A DNA stretch of 64,000 bases from Budorcas taxicolor (Eukaryota; Chordata; Mammalia; Artiodactyla; Bovidae): positions 23,378,001 to 23,442,000 of the forward strand of contig NC_068933.1 of the NCBI RefSeq assembly GCF_023091745.1. The letters are read 5' to 3'. Below the pieces are notes generated by a model that made no database searches, was not told the DNA's origin, and saw only the letters and a program-made list of their open reading frames with translations. Below, in pieces: positions 43,730 to 55,555 of the stretch. Position 1 is the stretch's first letter. Every line of letters begins with the position of its first letter. Both the position numbers and the translations under genes were made by a program.

Positions 43730-44010
43730 AAAAGCTATCAGGTGAAATAAAGCAGGCTACAGACATAGAAAATGACAGAGGTGTGACCAGGGCGCAGGGG
43801 TGAAGTGGGAGAGGAGCTGAGGAGGGTGAGCGGCAGAGCTGATGGAGCAGGGTGGTCAGGAGAGGGCAGCTTGGCCTTTTGACCAGAGTGCTGTGGGAAG
43901 TAGGGCAACAGACAACACGAGTACCTGAGGGAAAACCTTTCTGGACAGAGTGAGAAGCAAGCAGTCTGGGAATAAGAATATCCCAGCATTGTGGGGGGTG
44001 GGGCGTAAGA

Positions 44011-45243
44011 AGCCAGCAGAAAGAGCAAGGAAGAGAGTGGAAGGAGTCTGCACCTAGATGCCATCCCATAAGGACTTGGAATCTTATTCCCAGCAGATGG
44101 CGCACCTTCTGTGAGCGTGCTTCTGTGAGCACCCAAGGAGGGGTGGGATCACGAGGCTTATGCTTGACCGAGTTGAAATGGACAAGGATAATAGGTCCTA
44201 GAGTCTGATGATCAGTATCTACTCCAGCCTCTTTCTAGAGCGCCTCTTGGTCCTGGAGACACCAGAAAAATATAACCCACATTGCCAGGTTCCTGTTTAG
44301 TGGGAGTTCTGGAGGTGATGTTGGTTCCACCAAACTAATGCAGTGACATGAGATTTAATAGGGTTGAGGCCATGAGATGGCTGATTCCTCTGTTTTCTGC
44401 TGGCTGGTCTTGTTGCCAGGAGAAGCAGCTTCTGAACATGCTGGCTTCCTGTTTGTGGCGAGGCTGCACGGTTTGGAGTGTGTCGCCTTACCAGTCGAGT
44501 GATTATAGCAATGGCGGTAGCTCTCTTGGTGGCCTGGTTCTACCATACGGATCATCAAAATTTGGATTGTGACTCAAGCTGGTGTTTGTTTCTGTAGCCC
44601 TTTTACTGCTTCTCTTGAAATAGCTTCTAGTCAGTTGCTTTCTGCATTATTAGCAAGATGAGATTCTAGCCTATGCCTCAGGAGAGGAAGCCATGGTGGA
44701 GTCTGGGAGGCTAATTAGGGGGCTTCTGCAGAACCAGGGTGGGGGATGCTTGGTCTTCTGTGGTTTGGACTGTGTTCACACACAGGGCTGTGTGAACACA
44801 ATATTAGGAAGCAGTCTTGTCTCTTGTTTTGATGCCTGGTGGTCACAGCGTGGCCTTGTTTAAGGTGGATTTTCTGTGCAATTGTTTATGTTTAAGGGAG
44901 TCCAGCAGTGCATACAGGCCAAATATTCGCAACACCAAGGCTGACCGTTAGCATCAGGCTAGCTCCAGGCTCTTGGCTGCCATTCTCCTTCTAAGAGGAA
45001 ACCAGAAGAGTGTGGCATTATCAAAGCCAGGATATCAAGATGACTCAAGAAGGGAAAAATGATCAGTTGTTTAAAACCCTGCCACAAAGTCTGGTGAGAT
45101 GGATCTGAGATGTTCCTATTGGACTTTATGATATTGAGTCTTTGGAGACCGTGACAAAAATGTGGAAAGTTAATTGGATTAAAACTTTCTAGAAAAAAAT
45201 TTGAGTTCTAGTTTTAGCTATTAAAAAAAAAAAGCAAACCTGA
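44011..45243. other. Gene-free unique sequence
   Basis: No repeat or exon recognised. Confidence 0.45.
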
Positions 45244-45245
45244 GG

Positions 45246-45580
45246 AATTCTCTGGAGGTCCAGTGGTTAGAGGGCTTCCCAGATGGTGCTAGTGGTAAAG
45301 AACCTGCCTGCCAGTCCAGGAGATACCACAGACTTGGATACGATCCCTGGGTTGGGAAGATCCCCTGGAGGAGGGAATGGCAGTCCACTCCAGTATTCTT
45401 GCCTGGAGATTCTCATGGATAGAGGAGTCTGGTAGGCTGTGGTCCACAGGGTTGCAAAGAGTCAGACACGACTGAAGCAACTTGGCATGCATGCATGCCG
45501 GTGGTTAGGATTCAGATTCAATCTCTGGTTAGGGAACTAAGATCAGATCCCACAAACCATGGTGTGGTGGGGAGAACCTA
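45246..45580 (+). mobile_element. CHR-type SINE split by a Bov-tA
   Basis: 'ttctctggaggtccagtggttag' before and 'gattcagattcaatctctgg ... ccacaaacc' after the inner SINE form one older CHR copy. Confidence 0.75.
45271..45497 (+). mobile_element. Bov-tA SINE nested in a CHR SINE
   Basis: Target duplication ccagtggttag at 45260-45270 and ccggtggttag at 45498-45508, taken from the CHR head. Complete element with gcatgcatgcat tail. Confidence 0.92.
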
Positions 45581-45689
45581 CCAATTTGACCTTGGGAAAG
45601 TCAGTTTGCTTTTCTGAATCTAAGCTTTCTATTTGTAGGAGATGAGGTTGACCTTGATGCTTCCTAAACCTTGGGGGGAGACAGCATGG

Positions 45690-46294
45690 GATAGACTTTA
45701 TATTTTTGGGCTCCAAAATCACTGCAGATGGTGACTGCAGCCATGAAATTAAAAGACACTTGCTCTTTGGAAGAAAAACTATGACCAACCTAGACAGCAT
45801 ATTAAAAAGCAGAGACATTACTTTACTGACAAAGGTCCGTCTAGTCAAAGCTATGGTTTTTCCAGTAGTCATGTATGGATTTGAGAGTTGGACTATAAAA
45901 AAAGCTGAGCACCGAAGAATTGATGCTTTTGAACTGCATTGTTGGAGAAGACTCTTGAGCGTCCCTTGGACTGCAAGGAGATCCAACCAGTCAATCCTGA
46001 AGGAAATCAGTCCTGAATATTCATTGGAAGGACTGATGTTGAAACTGAAACTCCAATACTTTGGCCACCTGATGGGAAGAACTGACTCATTTGAAAAGAC
46101 CCTGATGGTGGGAAAGATGGAAGGCAGGAGGAGAAGGGGATGACAGAGGATGAGATGGTTGGATGGCATCAGCAACTCGATGGACATGAGTTTGAGCAAG
46201 CTCTGGGTGTTGGTGATGGACAGGGAAGTCTGGTGTGCTGCAGTCCATGGGGTTGCAGAGAGTCAGACATGACTGAGTGACTGAACTGAATGAA
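45690..46294 (+). mobile_element. BovB 3' fragment
   Basis: Starts in the RT C-terminal coding part (gactttatatttttgggctcc) and runs to the tail. Frame 45706-46143 still encodes the C-terminal domain (YGFESWT, WRRLLSVPW) but no catalytic core. Confidence 0.92.
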
Positions 46295-46295
46295 C

Positions 46296-46486
46296 TGAAG
46301 TCATGTCTGACTCTTTGTGACCACATGGAGTATAACCTGCCCGGCTCATCTGTGCATGGAATTTCCCAGGCAAGAATGCTGGAATAGGATGCTATTTCCA
46401 GGGGATCTTCTGGACCCAGGGATCGACACTGAGTCTCCTGCATTGACAGGCGGGTTCTTTACCACTGATTCACCAGGGAAGCCAGA
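46296..46486 (-). mobile_element. Bov-tA SINE, abutting the BovB tail
   Basis: Left 'gtcatgtctgactctttgtg', right 'accactgattcaccagggaag'. It begins where the plus-strand BovB ends, giving a tail-to-tail junction. Confidence 0.87.
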
Positions 46487-48680
46487 CACAGTACCAAATC
46501 CTGGTTCCACTTCCTAGCTATTGTATTTTAAGGCTGCCATTCAAACTCTTGGAGTCTCAACTGCCCCAACTCTGTGTATTTCACAAGCTGCTGCTTCCCA
46601 CACCTCTGGCCCTGGCAACCTCTGTTCTCAGTCCATGCCCTTTTTGAAGTAAGACTTAATGTTCTTCCACTGTTGATTTTATTAAAATATGGGAGATTTT
46701 TTGGAAGAAGAGTGGAAATGGTTTATAGTGTAAATATTTAGCAAGAAAAAAATTTTAATTCTATAAAACACTTTTTTCCCTCCTGACATCCCTCCTTCCT
46801 GGCCTGCTCTTGGCTTCCTTCCCTTCATCCTTGGATGTTGTCTTATGCAGCCTCTTCTTTCTCTTCTTCTATTTATTTTCTCTGTTTTTCTCTGCTTTTC
46901 TTAAGCAGAGGCATTTGATACCAAAATCTCCAAGTTATACAATACTTCTACTCTCTCAAGATCAGCACACATTGGGCTTTTAGGTAATCAGAGCTTACAT
47001 GAAGTAAGCCTTAACAGATTTGAAAAATCAAAAGCATTTAGCTTGTATCACGTAACAAGTTAGTAAGACTGTCTCTACCTTTATGGGTGTTTGGAGGATT
47101 AAATGAGATCTAAAATGTGATGTGTCTAGCTTAGTGTTTGACCCATCATATGTGATCAGTAACAACAAGTTCTTAGGCTTCCGTACTTCCAGATCTCAAT
47201 TATTGTGGTTTACAATTTTATCTCTTCTATGTTTTAAGAATAATCATGGAAAAAGATTATTTTCCTAATGCACAATTGGAGAGCATTCCCAGATACAGAG
47301 TCCTGCTCATCCCGTTGTTCCTTGCCCTTTCAGCACTGTTGATAAGGACTCACCAGTGTGTTGTTCTGACCCCTTATACTGGTTGCCTTGGGAGCCAGGC
47401 ATAAGGGAATATGCCAGTGGATCAAAGTATGATAAAGACCATGTAAAAGACTCTTGGGGTATATTTTCATTTCCATCTCCTAGTTCTTATCTGTCAGTTC
47501 CTACCCGGTAGCTAAAAGATTGGAAAGCTTAAACTTAATGTTCTAGCTTAAATTCAATGTTTCAAAAACCTTCCAACCTGACAGCCGTAAAATATTTAAG
47601 TCTGTTAGTCGTATGCTTCCAGGAATTTCAGAGATGCTTTTGTCAGATGAGTTCCAGCAAGGACATATTAAGATGCATTTATCTCATCTGTCTGTGAAGA
47701 CCTTGAACTGAAAACAGACCACTGGAGGGATTTTGCCATAGAATCAGGTCCTTCTTTCAAAGTCCTCATCACCTGGCTCTTAGTTTATGACATTTGAAGC
47801 ACTAACTTGCCAACAGAGATGAAAGGTAACTATTGATTCAAGATATTGACAGTACTCGGTTGGACTCCTACGTATAACCCAGACACTGGAATGGATTTTT
47901 AAATTAACCTCGCTACCCAGTCTTCTCTTCAGCCCCTAGATCTGGGAAAACACTCCATTAACCATCAAATGCTGAGATAATATTTAAAAGCTGCATCTCT
48001 CTGTTACCCAGTAACCCCAGATATCATTCCTTTCCTTGCACCTCAAATCTGTCTCCCACCTTGGAGATGCAGGCATCTGCCATGTGCATTTTTCTCGCCC
48101 CAAGATGCAGTGTAATGCCTTATACATGGTAGAAAGAACTCATCAATTATTGAAGCCTGAAGAAAAGCTGAGTACTTATGATCCACAATTCGGGGTCCTG
48201 AAGTGGTTTATAATTTCTGAATAAAATCCTTGCATTTAGGTCTTATCATCTCAGGAAGCAAGCTGAAGGTATTTATGTAAGAATGCTCGGACCGCCCCTC
48301 CCCCTGCCCCGCCCACACACACAACATCCTCTGTTTTCTCACAGGAAAACAGTGTGTCCTCAGAGACTGCTTCACTAAATCAAAAACATGGTCCTACCTT
48401 CAGAGCCATGTAGCTCAGTTCCTAAATATCACCTTTCCAAATTTCTGAGTCCAGGGTCCACAGGTTTGGGACCAAGGGACATGGTCTACTGACGTTTTCT
48501 CAGTAAGGGAATTGTCACCAGACTTTTTGGACCATTGTTCAAACTCTACATTTAGGAAGAGGCCCACCAGGAAGCATCTATGTGCAGGCCATAGAATCAG
48601 GATAGTAAAGGGACGTAAAATTTCTGGGATTTTACATTGCAAACCACTTTCATTAAAGGGCTGAATTAAGGGAGGGATTA
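46487..48680. other. Gene-free unique sequence, one MIR
   Basis: Over 2 kb with no BovB or Bov SINE. Only a MIR at 47060-47178 is recognised. Confidence 0.5.
47060..47178 (+). repeat. MIR SINE fragment
   Basis: 'tgggtgtttggaggattaaatgagat' followed by 'tctagcttagtgtttgacccatc' matches the sense MIR 3' half. Confidence 0.55.
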
Positions 48681-48889
48681 GGGCTTCCCTAGTGGCTCAG
48701 ACGGTAAAGTATCTGTCTGCAGTGCAGGAGACCCGGTTTCGATCCCTGGGTTGGGAAGATCCCCTGGAGAAGGAAATGGCAGCCCACTCCAGTATTCTTG
48801 CCTGGAAAATCCCATGGACCGCAGAGCCTGGTAAGTTACAGTCCATGGGGTTGCAAAGAGTCGGACACGACTGAGCGATTTCACTTTCA
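48681..48889 (+). mobile_element. Bov-tA SINE
   Basis: Complete, little diverged: 'gggcttccctagtggctcag' to 'gactgagcgatttcactttc'. Confidence 0.93.
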
Positions 48890-48901
48890 CTAATTTTAGC
48901 T

Positions 48902-49209
48902 ACTGGCTTCCCTGATAGCTCAGTTGGTAAAGAATCTGCCTGCAATGCAGGAGACATCAGTCTGATTCCTGGGTCGGGAATATCTGCTGGAGAAGGTATA
49001 GGATACCCACTCCAGTATTCCTGGGCTTCCTTTGTGGCTCAGCTGGTAAAGAATCTGCCTGCAAAGTGGGAGACCTGGGTTTGATCCCTGGGTTGGAAAG
49101 ATCCCCTGGAGAAGGGAAAGGCTATCCACGCCAGTATTTGAGCCTGGAGAATTCCATGGACTATACAGTCCATGGGGTCACACAGAGTCGGACATGACTG
49201 AATGACTTT
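48902..49209 (+). mobile_element. Bov-tA3-type SINE (double tRNA head)
   Basis: Two tandem heads (about 48905 and 49024) then the Bov-A tail. Perfect 14-bp target duplication cactaattttagct at 48888-48901 and 49210-49223. The left duplication overlaps the tail of the SINE before it, so this copy inserted at that SINE's 3' end and is younger. Confidence 0.93.
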
Positions 49210-49274
49210 CACTAATTTTAGCTCTACATAAACCAATAGTTAAGATGGCTAGGAAATCCTTCAATTGAGCTGAG

Positions 49275-49335
49275 CTTTTTCTTTGTTTTCTTTCTCCTTT
49301 CATCTTCTCCTTCCTCCCTCCCTTCTTTCCTTGTC
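49275..49335. repeat. CT-rich low-complexity tract
   Basis: Pyrimidine tract (ctttctcctttcatcttctcc...). Confidence 0.8.
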
Positions 49336-49912
49336 TGTAGAAAGGAATAAACGAAACCATATTGCTATGTTGTGTTGGGAGCTGTATACATTCAGCTGGG
49401 TCATAACCTTTTTGTTATTTTGATGCAATTATTTCATTAGCAAATGACGTATTATTCCTGGTTGATTCCCCTGATCAAGATTTGTATTAAATCAATAGAT
49501 GAAATTAAATCAAGGTAAACTGAATAGATTTGTAATCTTTAAATGCAATCATTCATTTCTAAATCGAATTCCAGTGACAGGCCTAGGCTTGAGTCATCTT
49601 CCTTCCCTGATAGGGAAGTTTTGTCCTAGGCAGGACCCACCTCTGGACAAAGAGGACATAGTAGTGCTTTCAGGCTTTGACTTCAGGAGAACAGACTCAA
49701 TGAATGCAGAATAGCTCTCTACAGAGCGCATAAGCAGTGAGAGTTAAAGAGATGGTGGAGGACATTTAGAAGAGTCTTTGCTTCCTTTTCCCACACACTC
49801 TATAAATGGATAGGCACATATACCTTGGTAGAGTCCCCAGGTGGTAAATGAAAAAAACTGCACACAAATGACCAGTGCCTCCAGGCTAGAAGGAACAGCT
49901 CAAAAAGGGTGA
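49336..49912. other. Gene-free unique sequence
   Basis: Nothing recognised. Confidence 0.5.
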
Positions 49913-49913
49913 C

Positions 49914-50206
49914 CTTAAAGGAAATCAGTCCTTAATGTTCATTGGAAGGACTGATGCTGAAGCTGCAATACTTTGACCCCCTGATGCAAAGAACTGAGTC
50001 ATTGGAAAAGACCCTGATGCTGGGAAAGATTGAAGGCAGGAGGAGAAGGGGATGACAGAGGATGAGATGGTTGGATGGCATCAGCAACTCGATGGACGTG
50101 AGTTTGAGCAAGCTCTGGGTGTCGGTGATGGACAGGGAAGCCTGTAGTGCTGTAGTCCATGGGGTCGCAAAGAGTCAAACATGACTGAGTGACTGAACTG
50201 AACTGT
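49914..50206 (+). mobile_element. BovB 3'-end fragment
   Basis: From 'aaaggaaatcagtccttaatg' to the 'gactgaactgaactg' tail; older subfamily variant (gaagattgaaggcagg type). Confidence 0.9.
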
Positions 50207-51789
50207 GCTTGAGGGGCATGAGGTAGGTGGGGCCAGAGAGGCCCACCTCCCAGCCCTAAGATGGAAGGTGTAACTCCACTGTATTAACACGGTCATTTAA
50301 AAATTCTAAAAATTTTAGAATAACGTCTAGCTGAGATCCTTTGTAGGAGGAAATTCTGGTTTGCAGGCAAGTCACGTAGTGAAACAAGGTGCTAAGTGAC
50401 TCTGGAGCATGGCAACAGTAGGTTGGGGAGCAGCAGAGGACAGAGGATACTGTTTGCACTGTGGGAGGAAGGCCATTCAGCACCTGATGGGAGCCCCGCA
50501 GCTCAGGAACCGACCAAAGAGAAGTGAGTGGCTTCATCTGGAAATCATACTACTCGCCTTGTGACTACATTTTTTAGGAAGTAAATTCTAAGTTCCAGCA
50601 ATAATCTTTGTTTAGTCAAAGTATTGACTAATTATTTGTGGTTTTGTTTCCAGATTCCTGCCAACAATTTAATGTTGATTTTTGCCATCTGTCACTTAGC
50701 CGTGTCTCTCAGATTTGTTTTAACTACATGATTGCTTACTATGTACATATCCAAATCACAAAAATGTTAAACAGGGCAGATCAAAGATGGGACCTGCATG
50801 GTGCTTTGCAACTACTTCTGTAGTTGATAAGCCTTAGAAGTTTGGCGATAAATGGATTTTTCAGAATATCTCATGAAGCATTCATATTGATGAGAAACAG
50901 ACCTGGAAAATGGGTTGAATGGTTCAAGGACACACAACTGGTTTTTCATTTATTCAAGAATTGTGTGAGTGTGTGTGGTTGTTGTTTAATCCATTATTAT
51001 ATGAACTCACTTTTAGTAGAAGAGTCCAGATTCTCCCCTGACTTCAAGACCACTACTCTTTTCCACTAATTCTTTTGACAAAGACTCATGAATCATCACT
51101 GCTGAATGCAAATATTTATTATGTAACTCTCATCTATCTGCAGGGATCTCATGGGGTAGTCTATTAAATACTCTGCTAATATTAATGTAAATTTGACTGA
51201 GCCTTCTCCTGCCCTAATAAGGCATTGCTTGTATGAAAATTAATAAAGAAAAACTTTACCACCACAGAGTCTGGAGGGCAGAAGAGGGAGCTCTCATGCG
51301 TGTAGATATGCACAAGGCCAGTATGTATTCCAGCAGGAAGTGGTGCACCTTGCCTTTCTAGAAGGAAGTGAGCATTACATTACTACCACCCACAGGAGCA
51401 AGAAAGATTTTTCTCCCAGCCTAGCACCAGCTCAGCCACTGAACTTCACACTTCCACTTTCATCCAATGAACTTTTTGTTTAGACATCCCTTCCCAATTT
51501 GCCCTTCTCCTCTGTAAAATAGAGTTTCCTTCCTTTTGCTTTACTGATTTGTACATGGTTCTCCATAGTAGCACATTGCAGTTCCTTGCTGCTCTCAAGT
51601 AAACCTGCTTTGCAGGTAAAATAACTGGCTTTTTTATTGTTTTTAGATTAATTCTTGTGTTGTAGTGAACATGTTTATTCACTCCATCCCCCTTCCTCTT
51701 CCATGCTCTGCTATTCACCCAACTTAGGAAATCCTACCCATTGTGATGACTCCCACATACATATCGTCAATTCCTGTCTTTCCTTAAAC
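50207..51789. other. Gene-free unique sequence
   Basis: Short frames around 50638-51069 follow an acceptor-like tract (ttttgtttccag) but show no known domain. Confidence 0.45.
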
Positions 51790-52065
51790 TTTCAAACTTT
51801 TCTCTTCCCATGTACAGCACAGACCTCAAACTCAACATATTGAAAACCAAACTCATTGTCTCTTCTTTGTCAGTTCCGTTTCTTGTCCTGAACTTAATAG
51901 TAGACATTTCCTGTCTACTATTTCCTACTCTGTTCCTCCTCAAGTTATCTTTATACCTCCAAATTCTTTCAGTTTAGATGCTCATTTTGTCTTGTTTTGA
52001 TAGCCACGATCGCATCTTAACCAGTTTCCCAGTTTCCACACTTCTGATACTCTCTCTGGAGTATT
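51790..52065 (+). repeat. L2 LINE fragment
   Basis: 'cacagacctcaaactcaacatattgaaaaccaaactcattg' style text matches the sense L2 ORF2-end region. Diverged. Confidence 0.55.
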
Positions 52066-52385
52066 CTTTCTACAACATCCATCCAGTTTTTTTTTTTTTT
52101 TCTTTTACCAAACTGGGCAGCTGTGAAATATTGTTTTGCAGTATCCTAAAATATTTTCCATAGAAAAAAGTTGCTTATTGTGGTAGGCAGAATTTTTAAA
52201 TGGATCTTCAAGATTCCTGGTTCCTCAATCAAATAGTCATTACTGCTGGGAAGAGACTTTGTAGATGTAATTAAAGACCCAAATTGATTGACTTTAAAAT
52301 GGAAATTTTATCCTGGTGGGCCTAAGCTAACCTATGAGCCCTCTGGTCAGAGACAAGAAAACAGAGAGATGTGCCCTGGCTTGCT

Positions 52386-52451
52386 TCAGTTCAGTTCAGT
52401 CACTCGGTCGTGTCGGACTCTGTGACCCCATGGACTGCAGCACACCAGGCT
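52386..52451 (-). mobile_element. Very short BovB tail insertion
   Basis: About 66 bp of the BovB or Bov SINE 3' end (ttcagttcagttcagtcactc...). Flanks ccctggct and ccttggct suggest a short target duplication. Extreme 5' truncation. Confidence 0.7.
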
Positions 52452-52493
52452 TCCTTGGCTGATTTAGAAGAAAGCAAGCTCCCCACCCCCACG

Positions 52494-52508
52494 CCCCCCC
52501 CCCCCCCC
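52494..52508. repeat. Poly(C) run of 15
   Basis: C-run inside a longer C-rich patch 52478-52513. Confidence 0.85.
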
Positions 52509-52914
52509 GCCCCATGCTGTGAACTGTGAGTGAGGCAGCAGGGTCCACAGCCAGCAAGGAAATGGCATGAGTTCTGCAACAGCAAAGAGGCAAAGAACTG
52601 AATTCTGTCAACAATATTAAAGTTTGGTGGTGGATTCCCCTCTCCTCCCCGACCCAGGCCCCACAAAGCCTCCAGCTGAGAATTTAACTTGGGCAATACA
52701 TTGATATTAACCTTGTTAAAACTTCAGCAGGGAACCTAGGTGTGCCATGTCAGACTTCTGATGCACAGACTGTGAGCTAATAAATAGACTTTAATTTTCT
52801 AAAAACTGAAATATTTTGTTACACAGCAATAGAAAAATAATACACATACTTCATTGTATTTTGGAAATACTATGCTAAACCAAGTTAAGCTTCTTTATTT
52901 TAAGAATTCTCAAG

Positions 52915-53150
52915 TGTGGGGAGTACAAATGAGGAGTATGAGATTAACATATACAAACTACCAGACATAAAATAGATAAGCAACAAAGATTTAGTGTGTA
53001 GCACTGGGAATTATACCCAATATCTTGTAATAACTTATGATGGAATATAATCTGCAATAAAGATGAGAATTACTATTCGATACACCTAAAATTTACGCAC
53101 TACTGTCATCTATACTTCAATTAAAAAGTTAAAAAATAAAGTACAGGGTA
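52915..53150 (+). repeat. L1 3'UTR fragment
   Basis: 'aaaatagataagcaacaaagatt', 'tagcactgggaattatac', 'ggaatataatctgcaataaag' and the A-rich end match the sense artiodactyl L1 3'UTR. Confidence 0.75.
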
Positions 53151-54247
53151 CAAATATTCTTGCACATCCTCCTTCGAATGCCAAAAAAAAAAAAAGAATT
53201 ATCAAGTGTATATCATGTTCATTAGAATTTTTGTGAATCTCTAGGAAAGAGATATGTTGTCATATGTCAAATCATGTTGACTGTAGGCATTGGTGAGAGA
53301 CATTGTTATACAAACACCAGTTTGGGGAGCTTCTCGCATAATCATTCTATTCCCTGTAAAATCTGTGATAGCTTGCTGTTATTTGCCCCCAGATGTTCAA
53401 ATACCCTAATTTGGCTTTTGGGGACTTGCATGCTGTGATCTCAGCCTCTATTTCCAGTATCGTTCCCCTCATTTTCCCACATCCAGCTTGGCCCACTCTT
53501 GCATGCCAAGTCGTGATAGTTCAGGGGTCTGACTTTCCATGTGTCTCTTTGTTCTGAGACAGACACATCCCTTTTGTGACAGGTCCCTGCCCACCTTCCT
53601 CACAGGCAAGTATATTTGCTGTGCATTGTAAACTGCCATTGTAACTTTGTGCATAGAGCTCTTAGGTTCTGTGTCATATTACATGACAGTAACAGTTCAC
53701 CTCCTCTTACCTGATTGTGAACTACTTGAGAAAAGAGACTGTATTTCATTCATCTCAATCTTCTTCATGATAGAAGTGGGCCTTAGGCTTCATCTTCTGA
53801 AGTCTCTTGATAGCTTATTCTTTCCTTATAAAAATTGGGGTGATGTTAGCTTGTCTCTAATCGTCAACCTTTTTTTCATGAATTAAACTTTCGATTTTTT
53901 TTGCATGTGACCAATTATGAGAAATAGAGTAGGGAAACGGAAAGAGGAATATTGATGCAATCCTAGGGAATAAGAACGAGCAAAGGTTCAGTATGTGAAG
54001 AAGAGTTCCTGAAACTGAAAATCTACCTACTCCTTGACCTTCCAGAAATACCTTGAAAATTGAGTATCATTCTCTTTTTCAGACCCCAACCCTGTTTTCT
54101 CTCGTCTCTCCATTCCCAGGGGCCACACGTAACTTTCACTTTATTCTAAACTGAAACCATCCCCACTGCCTGACCACACTTGTCACCCAATTAGGAGTGT
54201 TCCACTTGTTCCCAGTAAGAATCAGTACCTTCTGTATCTAAGCTTAG
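53151..54247. other. Gene-free; weak L2 at 53640-53790
   Basis: A13 run near 53182. 'ttgtgaactacttgagaaaagagactg' suggests a sense L2 3' end. No exon recognised. Confidence 0.45.
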
Positions 54248-54263
54248 AAAATTCCAACATGCA

Positions 54264-54459
54264 CGGAGAAGGAAATGGCAACCCACTCCAGTATTCTTGC
54301 CTGGAAAATCCCATGGACAGAGGAGCCTGGTAGGCTACAGTCCATGGGGTCGCAAAGAGTTGGACACGACTGAGCGACTTCACTTTCTTTTTTCTTTCTT
54401 AGAGATACAGAAAATAAGAATATTTAAAATCCATGTTATCTTAAAATTGAAAAAAAAAA
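54264..54459 (+). mobile_element. Bov-A monomer with foreign 3' sequence and poly(A)
   Basis: 54264-54389 is a single Bov-A unit (cggagaaggaaatggcaaccc ... gactgagcgacttcacttt). It is followed by about 55-70 bp unlike any Bov SINE (ttagagatacagaaaataag ...) and an A-run of 13 or more. The whole is flanked by a perfect 16-bp duplication aaaattccaacatgca at 54248-54263 and 54460-54475. A poly(A) end and A-rich duplication start fit L1-type rather than BovB-type mobilisation. Confidence 0.8.
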
Positions 54460-54475
54460 AAAATTCCAACATGCA

Positions 54476-55555
54476 GTGTTAAAACAACGTCAAGCAAGAA
54501 GTAAAGGTACAATGTTAAAAATTTTCCTTCCACTCTGTTTTTCTACCTTGGGGAGTTATTTTAAACACTTATCTAATGTAGACACTGATGGTACCTAACA
54601 AATATCCCTCCCCTGTCTGTCTTCCATCCCTTCCCCCTTCTTTTGGATGAACAAACACCCTTCCACATGCCACAGTTCCCTTGTTGTTGAGCTCAGAGTC
54701 TGCCCATTAGAATCTGGAGAAAAGTAAAGCAAGTCACGTTAAGTCCTGGTACATAAAAGACCCCCTACATTCTTTTTATCCTCTCTTCCCCTGTCACAGT
54801 GCCCTTGGAACCCTCCATGCACCAGATGATGTCATTTCAAAATGGAAGACAGACAACTGGTCTACCTCACTTTGTGTAAAGCTGTTCATTAAACCTCTGA
54901 AGTTTCAGTGTTTAATCATTCGCATGGCAGAGTAGAGCCTTCCCTTAGTTTAGTCTGTTAAACATTTAAAACTTGAAAATAGTCCATAAAAATGTACTGG
55001 CTGCAAATATGTAAATGAAAATAAAAGATGAATTTGAGAGAAGTCAGCCAGGAATCTCCAGTTTTTTTTTTTTTTCCAAGTGAAGCTTTGTTGTTAAGAT
55101 TTAAATGCTAAATAAATGCTATAAGTGCTTAAGTTATAATTAAAGTAATCGGAAGGAAATAAATTTCCCATGCACAGATATAATTTTATCTAAGAACTAG
55201 GTTGTACCCCTTCCAGTTTTCTTTCGGAATTCTTAATTATAGAGATTACTAGCTCAAGGAACAGGAGGTTAAACATCTGCTTCCTAAAATGAAGCCAAAG
55301 GCATGAGACAAATAGTGTGAATCATATACTAAAAGGAAAGAATGAGAGGCTAAAATTAAACATCACCACCAGCAGCTGATACCATTTCTAATGAAATAGT
55401 CTTACATCAAGAGCTTGATGGAAGGAATAGGGTTAGATATTGAGGAAACCTTGAAGAGAGGCCTTCCTTCTCAAGCCTTCTTAGCCACTCACATTTATAA
55501 TTGCCCCCTGCACATGCAGATGGGGTGCACTTTGTCCTCATATCCTTCTGCCCCT
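54476..55555. other. Gene-free unique sequence
   Basis: T-run near 55062. Nothing recognised. Confidence 0.5.

Larger units (their letters stand above)
43040..44010 (-). repeat. L2 LINE fragment split by a DNA transposon and a CHR SINE
   Basis: 'ttactgacctctgctgtatgccagacg' at the left and 'ggtggtcaggagagggcagc' with 'gagggaaaacctttctggac' at the right fit the complement of the L2 3' part in order. The intervening pieces at 43166-43381 and 43435-43729 are later insertions. The 197-codon minus frame here is accidental. Confidence 0.5.
52178..52849 (+). mobile_element. MLT1-like LTR (ERVL-MaLR), split
   Basis: Starts 'tgtggtaggcagaattttt', has 'agagactttgtagatgtaattaaag', 'ttttatcctggtgggccta', and near the end 'gagctaataaatagactttaattttct' then 'ttgttacacagcaatagaaaaataatac'. 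These follow the MLT1 order. A BovB scrap and a C-run interrupt it. Confidence 0.75.

Noticed and set aside
43539..44136. Minus-strand frames of 132 and 197 codons
   Set aside because: They run through a CHR SINE and an L2 relic; composition is low-complexity and no domain is present.
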